From: Bacillus sp. RO3
Lineage (GTDB): Bacteria; Bacillota; Bacilli; Bacillales; Bacillaceae_B
Direction: 5' to 3'
Assembly (NCBI RefSeq): GCF_012911895.1
Contig: NZ_JAAXCV010000019.1
Span: forward strand, 124,001 to 188,000
DNA: 64,000 bases
Both the position numbers and the translations under genes were made by a program. Below are positions 10,020-18,731 of the stretch, in pieces. The notes under the pieces are model-generated. The model was not told the DNA's origin. It made no database searches and saw nothing but the letters and a program-made list of their open reading frames with translations. The stretch's first letter is position 1; every line of letters starts with the position of its first letter.

Positions 10020-10053
10020 GTCAGGCGGTTGCCTTAAGTGGCAATCGCCTGAC
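10020..10053. terminator. Strong hairpin after arsI
   Basis: A 14-bp stem GTCAGGCGGTTGCC/GGCAATCGCCTGAC with one mismatch and a TTAAGT loop. It lies between convergent genes but lacks a T-run on either strand, so the terminator role is uncertain. Confidence 0.5.
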
Positions 10054-10077
10054 CATGTTGTCGAGATCGAATCTCCC

Positions 10078-10284
10078 TTACTCCTTCCCCTCCCCCTTCC
10101 TGAAAACGTCCGTTAACATCCCGCTATACCCCCAGTCAGACTCCTCTGTTTCATGGATCAGCACATGGGTATGGGCTGGATTCTTCCCCAACACGGATTG
10201 GAGTGTCTGGGTAAATTCACGTACAATCTGTTCTTTTTGATTGCGGCTGGCTCCCTTGGTAATATGCAAATGAACGACTGGCAT
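10078..10284 (-). CDS. 4-oxalocrotonate tautomerase family protein
   Basis: 68 residues, the classic monomer length. Pro2 after the initiator Met supplies the catalytic N-terminal proline, and MPVVHLHITKG-ASRNQKEQIVREF fits the family pattern. These enzymes form hexamers and shift enol/keto forms of small acids; the substrate is unknown. Start ATG 10284 follows GGAG. It is transcribed alone on the minus strand. Confidence 0.85.
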   Translation of the reverse strand: MPVVHLHITKGASRNQKEQIVREFTQTLQSVLGKNPAHTHVLIHETEESDWGYSGMLTDVFRKGEGKE

Positions 10285-10504
10285 TTTTCACTTCTCCTTT
10301 ACTCCTGTCATTTTTTTCATGACTTTTCTGACTGCCTTAATGAAGGCTAAGCTTCTTTTCTACTTCGCTTTCCATCACCGTTTCTCCTCTTTTCTTCCAT
10401 CCTGCTATCTGCGAGCCCTTTTGGAATTTTGCCGAAACATCTTCCTCTACATGGCAGGAATCTATGATACGATTTTACCAATACCATTCATTGGAGGGAT
10501 TTCC

Positions 10505-10831
10505 ATGTCATTTTCCGCTACACCACCCCCACCTTATTATGCTGTTATCTTCACTTCTCAAAGGACAGAAGAAGATTCTGAAGGGTACAGCCGTACAGCT
10601 GATCTCATGGTGGAGCTTGCCTCTACACAACAAGGGTTTCTGGGGGTTGAAAGCTCAAGAGATCAACACGGCTACGGCATAACGGTTTCCTATTGGGATT
10701 CCCTTGATTCCATCAAACAGTGGAAAGAACATGTGACTCATCGAGAAGTTCAGCAAAAAGGAAAACAAGATTGGTACTCTTCCTACATCACCCGAATCTG
10801 CAAAGTCGAGCGTGATTACTACTCAGTGTGA
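10505..10831 (+). CDS. Antibiotic biosynthesis monooxygenase (ABM) domain protein
   Basis: 108 residues with the ABM ferredoxin-like pattern: YAVIFTSQ strand, ELASTQQGFLGVES, YWDSLDSIKQWKEHVTHREVQ. These small proteins act as haem-degrading or quinol monooxygenases, or just as stress proteins; no haem ligand is certain here. Start ATG 10505 follows TTGGAGG by 7 bases; the longer upstream open frame has no ribosome site. Confidence 0.8.
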   Translation: MSFSATPPPPYYAVIFTSQRTEEDSEGYSRTADLMVELASTQQGFLGVESSRDQHGYGITVSYWDSLDSIKQWKEHVTHREVQQKGKQDWYSSYITRICKVERDYYSV

Positions 10832-10932
10832 CAGAAGGATGCTCATACTCTTTGGAACCCTATAAAAAAAGGACCCCTCCCATAGACTCTGAACAAGCCT
10901 GGGGAGAAATCCATTTTTCCAGCGTGAAACCC

Positions 10933-11412
10933 TCACGCCCCTATTCTTTCACGTACAACTTCCTGTTCTCCGTCCGTCGTCCGCTTCTCAAGCTTATACA
11001 CCAACACCCCGCCGATCAACAAGGCGATTCCAAGGAGCTTCTCCCAGGACAGGGCAGACGGTTCAAAGCCGAACCAGCCCCCTGTGTTGACGACGAGGGC
11101 AATCGTGATTTGGGAAATCAGGGCGATGGAGATGGCATACGCCGGACCGATCAACGTGACCCCCCTCATGAGGAAGAACACAATGCCGACTCCGAAGACG
11201 CCGCTGAACAGAAAGACCGGGTTGACGCCGCTGAAGTCAAAGAGACTCTTGTCTTCCATCGTATAAAAGACCGGCAGTGAGCAGACGAGGCCAAGACCTA
11301 GGACGAGGCTTGTCGTGGCCCACGGGCCCGTTTTTTCACTGACACGTGCGTTGAAAACATTTTGTAGACTGATTAATATTCCTGCCATGATGGCTAATCC
11401 GATTCCGATCAT
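10933..11412 (-). CDS. DMT-type membrane transporter (DUF606/YdcZ)
   Basis: 159 residues with about five hydrophobic helices; starts MIGIGLAIMAGILISLQN. DUF606 proteins are half-size drug/metabolite transporters. A sister copy lies at 12137-12562 on the same strand, and a Crp/Fnr regulator sits between them. The two may act as a heterodimer, as small multidrug-type pairs do (inference). The gap to the regulator is only 12 bp. Confidence 0.82.
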   Translation of the reverse strand: MIGIGLAIMAGILISLQNVFNARVSEKTGPWATTSLVLGLGLVCSLPVFYTMEDKSLFDFSGVNPVFLFSGVFGVGIVFFLMRGVTLIGPAYAISIALISQITIALVVNTGGWFGFEPSALSWEKLLGIALLIGGVLVYKLEKRTTDGEQEVVRERIGA

Positions 11413-11424
11413 ACGGGACCCTCC

Positions 11425-12120
11425 TTATTCATAGATGTTTCCTTTTGCAAGGACGCTGAGCTTTTCAAGATCCTTGATGGTGATGGAGCCGTTGACCCGT
11501 TCGATGAGTCCGTCCGTCACCATTTTCTTCAGAACCCGGTTCAGGTGACGGTAGCTGGTGCCGATCCATTCAGCCAGCTCCATGAGGTTTGAGGTGTGCA
11601 TCTCCTGATGGAACATGGTTCCCTCACCCGCTTCTGAAATAGACAAGAGATAGCTTGCCAGGCGGACCTCGACGGGATAGAGCATATGCATGCTCGTGAT
11701 ATGTGATTCCGTGTAAAACTTATGGGCTACCGTATCAAATAGAAAGCGCATGATGGCGGGATGCTCCTGTTCAAGTCTTGCCAGGTCACTGAACGCCACT
11801 GACAGGAACACCCCGTCCGTCACGGCTTCCACTGAATTGAGGACGGCCGTGCCTTTTGAATATTCCACATCCCCGATGAGGGCAGGGGGACGCTTGAAGC
11901 GGTTGATCAACAGCTTCCCTTCAGGGGTGTGGGTGAAGATCTTGATTTTCCCTTCTGTAAGGAAGTACAGGTCGTCGAGTTCTTCTCCTGTTGAGAAAAG
12001 GACATCTCCTTTTTCAAAGGAATAGACCTTGAGATGCTTTCTGAACCCTTCGGGAAATAAGGCACCCAGTTCGAATTCTTCTATATATGGATGGGGATCG
12101 ACCCCTTGTATTTCTTTCAT
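11425..12120 (-). CDS. Crp/Fnr family regulator (YeiL-like)
   Basis: 231 residues. Cyclic-nucleotide-binding beta barrel (about 15-125, GDVLFSTGEELDDLYFLTEGKIKIF) followed by a Crp-type helix-turn-helix (NLMELAEWIGTSYRHLNRVLKKM). No FNR-type iron-sulfur cysteine set, so it is not an oxygen-sensing FNR. It lies between two DUF606 transporter genes with gaps of 12 and 16 bp, which makes it the likely local regulator. Confidence 0.85.
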   Translation of the reverse strand: MKEIQGVDPHPYIEEFELGALFPEGFRKHLKVYSFEKGDVLFSTGEELDDLYFLTEGKIKIFTHTPEGKLLINRFKRPPALIGDVEYSKGTAVLNSVEAVTDGVFLSVAFSDLARLEQEHPAIMRFLFDTVAHKFYTESHITSMHMLYPVEVRLASYLLSISEAGEGTMFHQEMHTSNLMELAEWIGTSYRHLNRVLKKMVTDGLIERVNGSITIKDLEKLSVLAKGNIYE

Positions 12121-12136
12121 TGCATTGCTCCTTTTT

Positions 12137-12562
12137 CTACAATTGGAACAGGATGACCCCGATCAGCATCATGGAGAGGCCGACACCCTGACGCAGCGTC
12201 ACCGGGATCTTCTCCTCTCCGAACCAGCCGCGTGATTCAATGAGGAAAGCCGTCCCGATCTGGGCAACCAGCAGGATCGCAATCGCTGCTGCCGGGCCGA
12301 TCATATGGATTGCTGTCAGTTCCGAGAATACCACAATCACGCCGAATGTGCCCCCGATCAGATACAGTCCCGGCACCTGCCTGAAGCTTTTTCCTTTTCC
12401 ATCTCTTACTTTCATATAAATCGCCATGGCGATCACAAAGGCCACCAGGTGGACCATGGAAGTCGTATGCCACCCGCCGATGGCGTCACTCATCCTTGCA
12501 TTGAAGATTCCCTGCATGGTGATGGAGAGCCCTCCGAGTAAAGCAAAAATAGCACCTTTCAT
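12137..12562 (-). CDS. DMT-type membrane transporter (DUF606/YdcZ)
   Basis: 141 residues, mostly hydrophobic, first gene of the transporter-regulator-transporter operon. The GIFNARMSDAIGGWHTTSMVH segment matches the QNVFNARVSEKTGPWATTSLV segment of the second copy, showing common descent. Start ATG 12562 with GGAGGATG-type site. Substrate unknown. Confidence 0.82.
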   Translation of the reverse strand: MKGAIFALLGGLSITMQGIFNARMSDAIGGWHTTSMVHLVAFVIAMAIYMKVRDGKGKSFRQVPGLYLIGGTFGVIVVFSELTAIHMIGPAAAIAILLVAQIGTAFLIESRGWFGEEKIPVTLRQGVGLSMMLIGVILFQL

Positions 12563-12663
12563 CGTTCATCCTCCTATTCTTTGTTCTATTAAATAGGAGG
12601 ATCGATTTTTGTGAAAGGACATATGTCCTAAGGATACCCTAATGTGTGAGATGGTACTCAAAA

Positions 12664-12706
12664 AGGACAGGCAGAGGGGATCTCATCATCCACTCTGCCT
12701 GTCCTG
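12664..12706 (-). terminator. Strong minus-strand terminator
   Basis: A 12-bp stem GGACAGGCAGAG/CTCTGCCTGTCC followed on the minus strand by TTTTT. No intact gene ends nearby; it lies 60 bases past the gene-like remnant at 12767-12874. Confidence 0.7.
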
Positions 12707-12766
12707 GTGAAGTCTTTCTCTAGAGCTCTTATTTCAAAGATTGTTGCTTAGCCCTGCAAGGCTCTG

Positions 12767-12874
12767 TCAATCAGTGTGCGGGATGATGAGGAGAAATTCT
12801 TCGCTTGCCGAAAAGGTCTCGGCACACCCATACTTCTCCAGGAGACTACTCAGTTTCCCCTCCTCTTTCAGAGT
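12767..12874 (-). pseudogene. Possible gene remnant upstream of a terminator
   Basis: A 35-codon open frame without a standard start reads LKEEGKLSSLLEKYG then SEEFLLIIPHTD and a stop. It looks protein-like, resembling the C-terminus of amino-acid ABC binding proteins, but this is a weak impression. The rest of the 12563-13132 gap holds only the repeat at 13001. Confidence 0.2.
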
Positions 12875-13000
12875 TTATAGTGACAGTCCTCAAAGTTTCA
12901 ATGAACAAAACTAAAAGGGATATTCTTCTTTACAGAACAGCAATCCCTATTCACCTGCTATGAGATTGATCATTCATTTCTATTAAGAATACATACTGAG

Positions 13001-13096
13001 AAAGTTGATTGGAGCGGAAGGATGCTCGACTCCTGCGGGAGTTGCTGGACAGGTGAGACCCGCGGAAAGCGAGCATCCTGCAGTGGAAATCAACTT
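13001..13096. repeat. GTTGATT palindromic element
   Basis: Begins AAAGTTGATTGGAGCGGAAG and ends GGAAATCAACTT, with an internal GATGCTCG...CGAGCATC pair and a GACAGGTGAGACC segment. It is the same family as 35100-35228. The element is intergenic with no reading frame. Confidence 0.75.
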
Positions 13097-13132
13097 CTGC
13101 TCTCTTCTCTATAGTAAGAATGTGTACAAAAA

Positions 13133-14755
13133 CTATAAAGATTTCTGTACCAAATGATCCTTCAATTGCTCACGTAGCGCACGCTTCAGAAATTTCCCGA
13201 CGGATGTTTTCGGTATTTCGTCCATAAAGACGATATCATCAGGAAGCCACCACTTAGCAAATTGCGGCGCAATGAAGTCGATCAATTCTTGTTTACCGAC
13301 TGTATCTTTGTACGGTTCCTTCAGCACTACACAGGCGACGGGACGCTCCTGCCACTCTTCGTGGGGAACGGCGACGATGCTCGCTTCGAAGACGGCTTCA
13401 TGGGCCATCAATGCGTTCTCAAGGTCAACAGACGAGATCCATTCCCCGCCGCTTTTGATCAGGTCCTTGGTCCGGTCAACCAGTTTAATGATCCCTTCCT
13501 CATCCACTGTGGCAACGTCCCCTGTATAGAGCCAGCCATCCCTGAAGGCCTCAACGGAACGTTCATCCTTGTAATATTCATCTGCGATCCACGGTCCACG
13601 GAGGATGATCTCCCCCATTTCCTCGCCGTTCCACTCGACCTCCCCGTCCACTCCCATTACTTTCATTTCAAGTCCCGGTACGATGAGCCCCTGCTTGGAA
13701 CGGATATCGAGGATTTCCTCCTCATCAAGGCCGGTCTGGTAACTCTTCAGTCGTGACACAGACGCAAGCGGAGTCGTTTCCGTCATGCCGTATGCGTGGA
13801 GAAATGGGATGTTGTATTTCGTTTCGAACGTTTTGATCATTCCCCTCGGTGCGGCTGATCCCCCGCAAATGATGGACCTTAGGGAGGAAGTGGCGTAGCT
13901 CCCGCTTTCCAGTTCATTCAGGAGCCCGAGCCAAATCGTCGGTACACCGGCAGTAAGGGTGACGTGTTCCTCTTCAATCAGTTCAGCAAGTAGCTTCGGG
14001 GTAAAGGACGGACCCGGCAATACTTGAGTGGAGCCGAACCAGGTGGCGGCAAACGGCATTCCCCAGGCATTGGCATGGAACATGGGCACGACGGGCATCA
14101 CCACATCCCTTTCGGACAGGGCGACGGTATCCGCCAAGCCAAAGGCAAAGCTGTGAAGGACGATGCCTCTATGGGAGTAGACCACTCCCTTTGGTTTACC
14201 TGTCGTCGCAGATGTATAGCACATACCCGCCGGTTCATTTTCATCGAGATCCTTCACGAATTCGAAGTCGGGATCGGCTTCTTCCAGGAGTTCTTCATAG
14301 GAGTAGACGGGTTCGAGGGTCGTTTCCGGAAGCTCCTCTTTGTCGGTCATGATGATATACGCTTCCACGGTTTCCAATTGGTCTTTGCACTTTTCAATGA
14401 TGGGCAGTAAATCTTCATCGACGAGTAACACCTTGTCTTCAGCGTGATTGACAATGTACGAGATATGTTCAGAAGCCAGGCGGATATTGATGGTGTGGAG
14501 GATGGACCCCATTCCCGGTGCAGCAAAATAGACCTCCAGGTGACGGTGGTGATTCCAGGCAAATGTCCCGACCCTGTCACCTTTTTCTACCCCCAGTTTC
14601 TCCAGGGCACCCGCGAGTCTCCTCGTACGTTCTCCGATTTCTTTATACGTCAGCCGATGGATTCCTGATAGCGTCCTTGAAACAATCTGCTTTTTCGGAA
14701 AATACATTTCCGCTCTTTCCAGCAATGAGCCTACTGTCATTGGAACATTCATCAT
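13133..14755 (-). CDS. AMP-forming fatty-acyl-CoA ligase, last gene of the sigma-54 operon
   Basis: About 540 residues. Adenylate-forming motifs: CYTSATTGKPKGVVYSHRG (P-loop), YGMTETTP, LYTGDVATVDEEG, and the terminal lysine region PKTSVGKFLKRALRE. Activates a carboxylic acid to an acyl-CoA through an acyl-AMP. It resembles medium/long-chain FadD and AlkK ligases. I take ATG 14755 with AAGGGG upstream; a longer frame to 14830 would overlap the CoA-transferase. It is one of three ligases in the operon. Confidence 0.88.
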   Translation of the reverse strand: MMNVPMTVGSLLERAEMYFPKKQIVSRTLSGIHRLTYKEIGERTRRLAGALEKLGVEKGDRVGTFAWNHHRHLEVYFAAPGMGSILHTINIRLASEHISYIVNHAEDKVLLVDEDLLPIIEKCKDQLETVEAYIIMTDKEELPETTLEPVYSYEELLEEADPDFEFVKDLDENEPAGMCYTSATTGKPKGVVYSHRGIVLHSFAFGLADTVALSERDVVMPVVPMFHANAWGMPFAATWFGSTQVLPGPSFTPKLLAELIEEEHVTLTAGVPTIWLGLLNELESGSYATSSLRSIICGGSAAPRGMIKTFETKYNIPFLHAYGMTETTPLASVSRLKSYQTGLDEEEILDIRSKQGLIVPGLEMKVMGVDGEVEWNGEEMGEIILRGPWIADEYYKDERSVEAFRDGWLYTGDVATVDEEGIIKLVDRTKDLIKSGGEWISSVDLENALMAHEAVFEASIVAVPHEEWQERPVACVVLKEPYKDTVGKQELIDFIAPQFAKWWLPDDIVFMDEIPKTSVGKFLKRALREQLKDHLVQKSL

Positions 14756-14786
14756 ACCGCTTTTTCCCCTTCCGTTTACGTATTCG

Positions 14787-15902
14787 TTATTCAATAACGC
14801 CTTTTTCCTTCCACTTCTGCAACTCCTCATCCGTCACGCCCAGAAAGTCCCGCAGGATCTCATCTGTCTGCTCCCCTTTTACCGGCGGGGATGTGACAGC
14901 CTTTTTTTCTAAGTCACTGTGGATGTTCACCTGTCCGCTGTCTGAAAACATGTCCTTTTCCTGAAAAACAGGATAGTCCGCCAGTTGTTCCGTTTCAAGG
15001 ACAGGCGTGAGACAGCAGTCCACTTCCTGTCCGAATGCAGACCACTCAGATTGTGACTTGCTTTTAAACACATCCACCAGTTCCGTGTAAACCGCGTTTT
15101 CCGGTTCCGGTTTCGTATAGTGAGACGCGAGCCACTCCTTCCTTCCAAGAGCGTGGCAGAAGTTCCTCCAAAATTTAGGCTCCAGGGCGGCAAGGCTGAC
15201 ATATCGGTTATCCTTCGTTTCATACAGTCCATAGGAAATCACGGTATCATGCAAGATGTGAACCCCGTTCCGATAACCGGTTTCCTTCTGGATCAGGGCA
15301 TGATTGAGCATCAAGGAAGCCATGCTGTCGGCAATGGAAATGCAGTGGTAGCTTCCTTCCCCTGACATCCCCCGGGCGACAAGTCCAGCCAGCACCCGTT
15401 CACTTGCCGCCATACCGCCGACATAATCAGCAAAGGTCTGACTGGGATGAACCGGCTTCCCTTCCCTGTCCTTAAGCTGGGCAAGGGCCCCGCTTATGCT
15501 CATATAATTCAGATCATGACTGCCGAGCCCGGCCATCTTCCCCTTGTTTCCATACCCTGTAATGGAACAATAGATGATGGAAGGATTGATCCCTTTTACA
15601 GTCTCATACCCGAGGCCGAGCTTTTCCATGACTCCAGGCCGGAAGCTTTCCATGACAGCATCCGCCTTTTCAAGCAAGCCCAGGGCAATCCTTCTCCCCT
15701 CTTCCTGCTTCAGATTCAGGGAGATGCTTTTTTTGCCGGGGTTATGAGCTTTAAAAACAAGTCCCCTCTCATTATGTCTCGCAGGGTCCCCTTCGGGAGG
15801 TTCGATCTTGATGACCTCCGCTCCCAGTTCAGCCAGTCGCAAGGTGGCAAAAGGACCGGGTATATAATGGGTGAAATCGATTAGTTTAATCCCCTTCAAC
15901 AT
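14787..15902 (-). CDS. CaiB/BaiF family protein, alpha-methylacyl-CoA racemase-like
   Basis: About 371 residues. The class III CoA-transferase fold begins LKGIKLIDFTHYIPGPFATLRLAELGAEVIKIEP. The SHDLNYMSISGAL and FADYVGG segments carry the His and Asp that act as base pair in alpha-methylacyl-CoA racemases, so epimerisation of 2-methyl-acyl-CoA is more likely than CoA transfer (inference). Start ATG 15902; the best SD, AAGGAGG, is 14 bases away, so the start is not certain. It lies 19 bp after the previous ligase gene. Confidence 0.82.
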   Translation of the reverse strand: MLKGIKLIDFTHYIPGPFATLRLAELGAEVIKIEPPEGDPARHNERGLVFKAHNPGKKSISLNLKQEEGRRIALGLLEKADAVMESFRPGVMEKLGLGYETVKGINPSIIYCSITGYGNKGKMAGLGSHDLNYMSISGALAQLKDREGKPVHPSQTFADYVGGMAASERVLAGLVARGMSGEGSYHCISIADSMASLMLNHALIQKETGYRNGVHILHDTVISYGLYETKDNRYVSLAALEPKFWRNFCHALGRKEWLASHYTKPEPENAVYTELVDVFKSKSQSEWSAFGQEVDCCLTPVLETEQLADYPVFQEKDMFSDSGQVNIHSDLEKKAVTSPPVKGEQTDEILRDFLGVTDEELQKWKEKGVIE

Positions 15903-15921
15903 GGTGAGCGCCTCGTCCTCC

Positions 15922-17493
15922 TTATGTGGTGCGTCCGTTGGCCAATACATCCTCCATTTGCTTACGGAGCATGAATTTTTGAATTTTCCCGCTGGCATTC
16001 CGCGGCAGTTCTGCAACAAATACATACTTCCTCGGTCGTTTATAATTGGCCAGGCTGTCGCTTCCTTTGCACCATTGATCAAGCTCTTCACTTGTAACAT
16101 CAGGATCTTTCTTGACCACAAAGGCGGTCACACTTTCTCCCCAGCGATCATCCGGCTGCCCTATTATCGCGACGTCCAGGACTCCCTTATGGGAATGAAG
16201 CACATCCTCCACCTCCCGTGGGTAAATATTTTCCCCGCCGCTGATGATCATATCGTCCACCCTGTCCTTGACCCAGAGATAGCCGTCTTCATCCAGGTAG
16301 CCAATATCCCCGGAATGATACCAGCCTTTATACATGGCTTTCTCCGATGCCTCGTCCCGGTTAAAATAACCGGACATCATGCACGGGCCCTGTACAATGA
16401 TTTCCCCGCTTTCGCCAGGGGGAAGGATCTCATCGGGATCAGATGGTCCATCTTCATTCGGTCTGACAATCCGGATGTCATGATTCAGGCATGCCTTCCC
16501 GGCTGCGCCGGCCTTTGAAAGCTGGTCTTCTTCAGAGAGAAAGGTGATGGCCGGTCCCATTTCCGTCATTCCATATGCCTGAACGAGTGATATTCCAAGC
16601 TGTTCATGACAGGCATGAACAAGGGAGGGCGCCATTGGGGCTGCACCGTATAGTCCTCGTTTTAAGCTTTTGATATCGTAATCGGCAAGATTCTCCTGCA
16701 GCACCATATTCCACATCGTCGGCGCAGCAAAGAACGTAGTTATTTTCTCAGAATCAATCAGTCCCAGGACGTTCTTCGGTGCAAACTGATGAAGGATGAC
16801 ATTCTTCCCGCCACTATGCACCCTTGGAAGAAAGGCACAATGAAGCTCCGCACAGTGGAACATGGGGGCGGTCACAAGCCCGACGTCACTTGCGCTTAGC
16901 TTCGTCGCCCCAATGGTGATCAGACTTTGCTCCACCATACTCCGATGCCTGTGCATGACTCCCTTTGGCCGTCCCGTCGTCCCGCTTGTGTACATGATGG
17001 CGTATGGATCATTCTCATGGACATCCGCCACAACCGGATCCGGTTTCGCCCCTTTCACTTTTTCATGATAGCTCGCTGCATAGGAAGGGGGTTCCTCGTC
17101 AATGAACCAGAAGGCCGTGTGAGGAAATCGTTTCTCAATCGAAGCGATGACAGGCTCCACCGCCTTCTCAAACAGGACGACCTTGGGGACAGCATCCTCC
17201 AGGATGAACGCCACCTCTTCCCCCATCAACCGGAAGTTAATCGGATTAAACACCGCTCCGATTTTGGCACAGGCGAAAAAGGCCGATCCCAATTCCTCTG
17301 TATTAAACATCAGCGTCGATACCCGGTCGCCCTTTTTCACCCCCTCCTCCATCAGGGCATGGGCAAGGAGGTTCACCTCATCATTCCATTCACTGTAAGT
17401 AAAGCGGACCTGTTTCCGTACATCATAGAGGGCTTCCTTATTCGGAAATTTCTTTACGGTCAGGTCAAATATGCGGCCGATCGTTGTACTCAT
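15922..17493 (-). CDS. AMP-forming acyl-CoA synthetase
   Basis: About 523 residues. Motifs: MYTSGTTGRPKGVMHRH, AYGMTEMGP, WYHSGDIGYLDEDGYLWVKDR, and PRNASGKIQK with the catalytic lysine. Second ligase of the operon. It belongs to the long-chain/short-branched FadD-like group; the substrate cannot be read. Start ATG 17493 lies 7 bases after GGAGG; the ATG at 17499 is only one base from it. Confidence 0.88.
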   Translation of the reverse strand: MSTTIGRIFDLTVKKFPNKEALYDVRKQVRFTYSEWNDEVNLLAHALMEEGVKKGDRVSTLMFNTEELGSAFFACAKIGAVFNPINFRLMGEEVAFILEDAVPKVVLFEKAVEPVIASIEKRFPHTAFWFIDEEPPSYAASYHEKVKGAKPDPVVADVHENDPYAIMYTSGTTGRPKGVMHRHRSMVEQSLITIGATKLSASDVGLVTAPMFHCAELHCAFLPRVHSGGKNVILHQFAPKNVLGLIDSEKITTFFAAPTMWNMVLQENLADYDIKSLKRGLYGAAPMAPSLVHACHEQLGISLVQAYGMTEMGPAITFLSEEDQLSKAGAAGKACLNHDIRIVRPNEDGPSDPDEILPPGESGEIIVQGPCMMSGYFNRDEASEKAMYKGWYHSGDIGYLDEDGYLWVKDRVDDMIISGGENIYPREVEDVLHSHKGVLDVAIIGQPDDRWGESVTAFVVKKDPDVTSEELDQWCKGSDSLANYKRPRKYVFVAELPRNASGKIQKFMLRKQMEDVLANGRTT

Positions 17494-17540
17494 TTCCATT
17501 CCTCCTATTCGTCTGTCCTCTTCTTTCCGTTGAAACCGTG

Positions 17541-18695
17541 CTACCCGAGACGCTCAATGATGGTCGCATTCGCCATCCCATGACCCTCGCACATGGTCTG
17601 CAATCCATAGCGGCCGCCGGACCTTTCCAGCTCATGCATCATGGTGATCATGAGACGTGCTCCACTCGCTCCGAGGGGATGTCCAAGGGCAATCGCTCCG
17701 CCATTCGGATTGACCTTCGCAGGATCTGCCCCTGTTTCCTTGAGCCATGCCAGGGGAACCGGGGCAAATGCCTCGTTGACCTCAAATACATCGATCTCCT
17801 CAAGGGATAATCCCGCTTTTTTCAGGACTTTCTCTGTTGCCGGAATCGGTCCGGTCAGCATCAGGGTAGGATCGGAACCAACCACCACTCTCGTATGTAC
17901 CTTGAAGCGTGGTTTCAGGCCGAGTTCTTCTGCCTTTTCACGGCTCATCAAGAGAACCGCCGCAGCCCCGTCACTGATCTGGCTCGAGTTTCCGGCATGG
18001 ATGACACCGTCTTCTTTGAAGACCGTTTTCAACTCCGAAAGGGTTTCTGGTGTCGTGCCTTCCCTTGGACCCGAGTCCTCGGTCACGACGGCTGTTTCCC
18101 CGTTTTCCATCGTCACCTCGAGGGGCATGATTTCGTTTGTAAAATAGCCTTCCGCCTGTGCCTTCAAGGCGCGTCGGTGACTTTCCGAAGAGTATTCATC
18201 GAGCTCCGCGCGGGTCAATCCATATTCTTCAGCGATTCTTTCCGCCGACAACCCCTGATGAATGATCTCATAGCGGTCTTTCAGCTTCGGACTGAACGGT
18301 TCGGCACTTCCATAGTTCGATCCCATGGGCACCCTGGACATGCTCTCCACGCCTCCTGCGATCACAATGTCCATGTCGCCGGCTAAAATGGCCTGTGCCG
18401 CGAAATGGACGGCCTGCTGGCTCGAGCCGCACTGACGATCGATGGTCGTGCCCGGTACCTGAATGGGAAACCCTGCAATCAGGGCCGCCACCCTGGCAAT
18501 ATCACCAGCCTGCTCGCCGGCCTGTGTGACGCACCCGAGAATGACATCCTCCACCAGCTCAGCCCCGATTCCTGACCGCTTCATAAGCTCCTGCAACACC
18601 TGAGCAGCCAGATCGTCCGGACGGATATCCTTTAGTGCTCCCTTCCTTCTTCCAACAGGTGTTCTTACACCTTCTACAATGACTACTTCCCGCAT
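17541..18695 (-). CDS. Acetyl-CoA C-acyltransferase (thiolase)
   Basis: 384 residues, normal for a degradative thiolase. Acylated Cys89 lies in TIDRQCGSSQQA, the general-base His in GGAIALGHPLGASGAR, and the C-terminal Cys in MCEGHGMANA. It splits 3-ketoacyl-CoA with CoA as the last step of beta-oxidation. Gap to the ligase downstream is 47 bp. Start ATG 18695 follows GGAGAG. Confidence 0.92.
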   Translation of the reverse strand: MREVVIVEGVRTPVGRRKGALKDIRPDDLAAQVLQELMKRSGIGAELVEDVILGCVTQAGEQAGDIARVAALIAGFPIQVPGTTIDRQCGSSQQAVHFAAQAILAGDMDIVIAGGVESMSRVPMGSNYGSAEPFSPKLKDRYEIIHQGLSAERIAEEYGLTRAELDEYSSESHRRALKAQAEGYFTNEIMPLEVTMENGETAVVTEDSGPREGTTPETLSELKTVFKEDGVIHAGNSSQISDGAAAVLLMSREKAEELGLKPRFKVHTRVVVGSDPTLMLTGPIPATEKVLKKAGLSLEEIDVFEVNEAFAPVPLAWLKETGADPAKVNPNGGAIALGHPLGASGARLMITMMHELERSGGRYGLQTMCEGHGMANATIIERLG

Positions 18696-18731
18696 CTTCC
18701 ATCTCTCCTTTTACTCTCTCTAACTGGCAGT

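Noticed and set aside
10828..11280. 150-residue plus-strand frame over the DMT gene
   Set aside because: Very charged mirror of a hydrophobic membrane protein; typical antisense shadow.
11425..12120. Oxygen-sensing FNR
   Set aside because: The iron-sulfur cysteine set is absent in this protein and also in the one at 52090-52779.
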